The notes under the pieces: generated by a model
Told to the model about the DNA's origin: nothing
The model's input: the letters and a program-made list of their open reading frames with translations, nothing else
Databases searched by the model: none
Origin: Oscillospiraceae bacterium
GTDB taxonomy: Bacteria > Bacillota > Clostridia > Oscillospirales > UBA929
Length of the DNA stretch: 8,255 nt
Assembly: GCA_031258665.1 (NCBI GenBank)
Contig: JAIRML010000009.1
Span: forward strand, 1-8,255
Direction of reading: 5' to 3'
Shown here: positions 5,673 through 8,255 of the stretch, piece after piece
How the letters are laid out: the number at the start of each line of letters is the position of its first letter
Numbering within the stretch: position 1 is the first letter of the stretch
Program-made: the position numbers and the translations under genes

Positions 5673-6869
5673 ATGATTTATGAGGAGACACCCTCGCTGC
5701 CCTACGGGAATTTGGGAATTGTCGGAATGCGCGGTTGTGAAGACATGATCTCCCGCATCGACTTTTACCTGACGCACTGGCGTTCGGAGGACGCCCAATC
5801 CGCGGGGCAGCTCACTTTGGATGTGGCGGCGCCGACCCCCGACGAGGGCCGGTTTCAGGTGCGGGCCAACTGCCCCCGGTTCAACACAGGGGAGGGCAAG
5901 GCGCTTATCCAGCAGTCGGTGCGCGGTTACGACCTATATATTCTGACAGACATGTTCAATTACGGGGTCACGTATTCCATGTACAACCAAGTGGTTCCCA
6001 TGAGCCCGGACGACCACTTCCAGGACCTCAAGAGGATCATCGCGGCCGCCGGCGGGAAGGCCCGGCGCATTACGGTCATCATGCCCATGCTATATGAGGG
6101 GCGCCAGCACCGCCGCTTCGCCCGCGAGTCGCTGGACTGTGCGTTGGCGCTGCAAGAATTGACCATGATGGGCGTGGAAAACATCATCACCTTCGACGCC
6201 CACGACTCCCGCGTGCAAAATGCCGTACCGCTCAAAGGGTTCGAGAATGTGCCGCCCACCTATCAGATGCTGAAGGCGCTGTTTAGGACATACCCGGACC
6301 TCACGGTGGACAAGGACCATCTGATGGTGGTCTCCCCCGACGAGGGAGGCATGGCCCGGTGTATCTTCTACTCGTCGGTGCTGGGTGTGGACCTTGGCAT
6401 GTTTTACAAACGGCGGGACTACACGCGCATGGAGCACGGCCGTAACCCCATTGTCCGGCACGAATTTTTGGGCGACAATGTGGCCGGGAAGGACATCATC
6501 GTGGTGGATGACATGATCTCCTCCGGAGATTCCATCCTCAGCATCGCGGACATCCTGAAGTCGCTGGGCGCGCGCCGCATTTTGGTGTTTTGTACCTTTG
6601 GGCTCTTCTGTGAGGGCCTTGACCGGTTCGACGAGGCGTATAAGAAGGGTGTCTTCGACAAAGTGTTTACCACGAATCTCATCTATCGTACCGACGCGCT
6701 GAAGGCGCGTCCCTGGTATCAGGAAGTGGATATGTCCAAGTATATCTCCTACATCATCGATACCCTCAACTACGACCGTTCCATCAGCGAGTTGCTGGAG
6801 CCGACCATGCGGATCCGCCGCCTGCTCCAGAGCCGCCGCCCGGTCATGGCGGGGCAGCCTTGTCCGTGA
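5673..6869 (+). CDS. prs: Ribose-phosphate pyrophosphokinase (PRPP synthetase), divergent ~400-residue form
   Basis: It transfers pyrophosphate from ATP to ribose 5-phosphate to give PRPP for purine, pyrimidine, NAD, histidine and tryptophan synthesis. The 398-residue product is longer than the usual ~315. Matching motifs: MPMLYEGRQHRR (137-148) in place of the usual PYxxYARQDRK; FDAHDSRVQNAV (about 173-185), keeping the catalytic-region histidine; VVSPDEGGMAR (219-229); YKRRDY (245-250); and the PRPP-binding loop VVDDMISSGDSI (277-288). Extra sequence lies in the N-terminal ~65 residues, around the segment FNYGVTYSMYNQVVPMSPD, and at the C-terminus. The ATG at 5673 has GGAGGTG six bases upstream; it lies 20 bases past the ksgA stop, so co-transcription is likely. 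A PRPP synthetase function is probable, but the altered ATP-site residues leave some room for a paralog. Confidence 0.88.
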   Translation: MIYEETPSLPYGNLGIVGMRGCEDMISRIDFYLTHWRSEDAQSAGQLTLDVAAPTPDEGRFQVRANCPRFNTGEGKALIQQSVRGYDLYILTDMFNYGVTYSMYNQVVPMSPDDHFQDLKRIIAAAGGKARRITVIMPMLYEGRQHRRFARESLDCALALQELTMMGVENIITFDAHDSRVQNAVPLKGFENVPPTYQMLKALFRTYPDLTVDKDHLMVVSPDEGGMARCIFYSSVLGVDLGMFYKRRDYTRMEHGRNPIVRHEFLGDNVAGKDIIVVDDMISSGDSILSIADILKSLGARRILVFCTFGLFCEGLDRFDEAYKKGVFDKVFTTNLIYRTDALKARPWYQEVDMSKYISYIIDTLNYDRSISELLEPTMRIRRLLQSRRPVMAGQPCP

Positions 6870-6988
6870 GGCGGGTGTTTTGAGGCAACAAAATACAAAA
6901 ATGTGGATTGTGGGCGGCAGGCGCAACCCATGTTGGGTAAAAATTAGCATTCAGGCCGGTTTTGGGAAGGACGTCAGGGAGGGCGAAC
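6870..6988. other. Intergenic region between prs and the AI-2E family gene
   Basis: 119 bases, more AT-rich than its surroundings. It holds a small hairpin, ACCCA/TGGGT around TGT (about 6927-6939), followed by TAAAAATT, and ends with AGGGAGGG (6976-6983), the Shine-Dalgarno of the next gene. I found no convincing -35/-10 pair and no U-tract terminator, so whether the downstream gene belongs to the ksgA-prs transcript cannot be decided from sequence. Confidence 0.4.
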
Positions 6989-8104
6989 ATGCTTTCGAAG
7001 GCTAGAGAATACGTCAAATATATCATTCCCTTCGTGCTGGGTGTATTCCTGTTTTCGATGATCACGGACTTCGAAAACACGATGAAATTCCTGTCCAGCG
7101 TGTTGGGGTGGATTTCCTATGTGGTTTCCCGCTTTGTGATCGGACTCAGCATCGCCTATATCTTGAACTTCTTTGTCCAGTGGCTGCGCAGGGCGTTTAA
7201 GTTCCCTTTTTGGCTGGCGGTGGTTTCCGCGTACCTGGTTCTCATCGGCGCCGTGGTGTGGATGATCATCTACATCGTGCCGTACATGATCACAAGCGTG
7301 GAGCAGCTCATGGCCGTGCTGCCCGGGTTTATCGACAACACCGGGGAGTTTTTGGCGCACTACTTCCCGCGGATGGACGCGGACAGCCTCAGCTTCCTGA
7401 CAACCTTTGTCACAGGGGTTTCCGACCAGATCATCAAATGGGCGGGAGATCTTGTCAATGTCTCGACATTCCTGCCAGTGGTGCGCTCGGCCGGGCGCGG
7501 TCTCCTCGACATCAGCTTCGGGGTGCTCATCTCGTTCTACGCGCTCGTGGGCAAGGACAAGATTTTGGCGGCGCTCAAGCGGCTCATGTACGCCTTCATG
7601 GCCTCCGATAAGGTTGAAAAGCGCATTCAGTTCTGTCGGGAGGCCAACGAGATTTTTTCGCAGTATGTGGTCGGCAAATTTGTTGACTCCCTGATCATCG
7701 GCGTGCTGAGCGCCATCCTGTACGCCATCTTCGGCCTGGAGATGATGCCGTTTTTGGCGATCTTGGCCTTCATCTTCAATATGATTCCCTATTTCGGGCC
7801 CATCATCGGCATGGTCATCACAGGGATCATCCTCCTGTGCTTCTCGCCGCTGCACGCCCTGTACTCGCTGATCATCTCCGTGGTGCTGCAGACAATCGAC
7901 GGATCTGTCATCGGCCCCAAGATTCTGGGCGACGCGGTGGGCATCAGTCCGCTTCTCACGATCGTGGCGATCTCCGTCGGAGGGGACATCGGCGGGCTGC
8001 TCGGCATCTTCCTCGGCGTGCCTGTCGTGGCCACGCTGAAGACACTGGTGTTTGACCGGTGGGTGAAGCGCAAGTTGGAAAAAAAGCATGTGCAGATCGA
8101 GTAG
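6989..8104 (+). CDS. AI-2E family transporter (PF01594-type integral membrane protein)
   Basis: A 371-residue polytopic membrane protein. Hydrophobic segments lie near residues 11-25, 43-63, 73-101 (long, possibly two), 168-187, 229-249, 253-284, 290-305 and 311-350. A soluble stretch between about 102 and 165 separates the N-terminal helices from the rest. Family signatures are IPYFGPIIG at 266-274 and GSVIGPKILGDAVGISPLLTI near 305-324. The family includes E. coli TqsA, linked to autoinducer-2 export, but many members are uncharacterised or act as ion/proton antiporters, so the substrate is unknown here. The ATG at 6989 is chosen because AGGGAGGG ends five bases before it; the frame also opens at a TTG at 6962 without such a site. 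The C-terminus is basic and cytoplasmic by charge. Confidence 0.92.
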   Translation: MLSKAREYVKYIIPFVLGVFLFSMITDFENTMKFLSSVLGWISYVVSRFVIGLSIAYILNFFVQWLRRAFKFPFWLAVVSAYLVLIGAVVWMIIYIVPYMITSVEQLMAVLPGFIDNTGEFLAHYFPRMDADSLSFLTTFVTGVSDQIIKWAGDLVNVSTFLPVVRSAGRGLLDISFGVLISFYALVGKDKILAALKRLMYAFMASDKVEKRIQFCREANEIFSQYVVGKFVDSLIIGVLSAILYAIFGLEMMPFLAILAFIFNMIPYFGPIIGMVITGIILLCFSPLHALYSLIISVVLQTIDGSVIGPKILGDAVGISPLLTIVAISVGGDIGGLLGIFLGVPVVATLKTLVFDRWVKRKLEKKHVQIE

Positions 8105-8119
8105 CGGGCGCCGCGCCCG
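8105..8119 (+). terminator. Hairpin directly after the AI-2E family gene, weak terminator candidate
   Basis: CGGGCG (8105-8110) pairs with CGCCCG (8114-8119) around CCG, starting on the base after the stop codon. No U tract follows. A second short CGCG hairpin near 8145-8155 is followed by ATTTGATTT, which is a somewhat better release context. One of these may end the transcript, but neither is canonical. Confidence 0.3.
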
Positions 8120-8201
8120 ACGGGAGAAGCCGGCCAAAGGAATTGCGCGTGGCGCGATTTGATTTGCGCGGGGTGTAGATAAAATTTATTGGTAAAACAT
8201 C

Positions 8202-8230
8202 TTTACAAGAGCGGCAAGATATGATATACT
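8202..8230 (+). promoter_or_regulatory. Sigma-A promoter reading out of the right edge
   Basis: The -35 is TTTACA (8202-8207) and the -10 is TATACT (8225-8230), with a 17-base spacer and an AT-rich upstream stretch (8177-8200). Predicted initiation is near 8237. The G-rich run at 8246-8251 may be part of a Shine-Dalgarno, so a gene probably starts just past the window. Its identity cannot be seen. Confidence 0.75.
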
Positions 8231-8255
8231 GGCACCAAATGGAATGGGGGGATGT

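Noticed and set aside
6974..8137. Minus-strand open frame opposite the AI-2E family gene
   Set aside because: Asp/His/Arg-rich polar product, the expected complement of a membrane protein gene; the plus-strand product has clear family motifs.
8245..8255. Start codon ATG at 8252 as the beginning of a new gene
   Set aside because: The G-rich run touches the ATG, leaving no spacing for a ribosome binding site, and only one codon is visible; the run more likely serves a start beyond the window.

Overview
The window looks like ordinary chromosomal DNA from a GC-rich member of the Clostridia (Firmicutes), possibly of the Oscillospiraceae/Ruminococcaceae type. This is inferred from four things: a large SRP RNA with an Alu domain directly upstream of dnaX, strong GGAGG-type ribosome binding sites, consensus sigma-A promoters with 17-base spacers, and an unusual ~400-residue PRPP synthetase. 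No mobile element, CRISPR array, tRNA or rRNA was seen.

Left half (minus strand, read from about 4500 down to 76): a FliK C-terminal-domain protein is followed after 23 bases by a small stand-alone FlhB cytoplasmic-domain protein, a pair that resembles Bacillus YlqG/YlqH. Just after that pair a strong promoter drives a ~300-nt bacterial large SRP RNA, closed by a 23-bp helix between its ends. dnaX (DNA polymerase III gamma/tau) follows 44 bases later, starting at a GTG with a strong Shine-Dalgarno. A hairpin lies beyond dnaX at the window edge.

Middle (about 4477-4761): a divergent control region. It holds a leftward intrinsic terminator, the rightward ksgA promoter, and a GC-rich ksgA leader in which two alternative hairpins compete next to a U-rich stretch.

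Right half (plus strand): ksgA (16S rRNA dimethyltransferase) and a divergent ribose-phosphate pyrophosphokinase gene are 20 bases apart and probably co-transcribed. After a 119-base gap comes an AI-2E-family (PF01594) membrane protein. A near-consensus promoter at the right edge probably serves a gene beyond the window.

The genes cover protein targeting (SRP RNA), replication (DnaX), ribosome maturation (KsgA), PRPP supply and membrane transport. I see no clear novel system. The most notable items are the SRP RNA with its dnaX start consequence, the isolated FliK/FlhB-like pair, the altered catalytic-region residues of the PRPP synthetase, and the possible attenuator-like ksgA leader.
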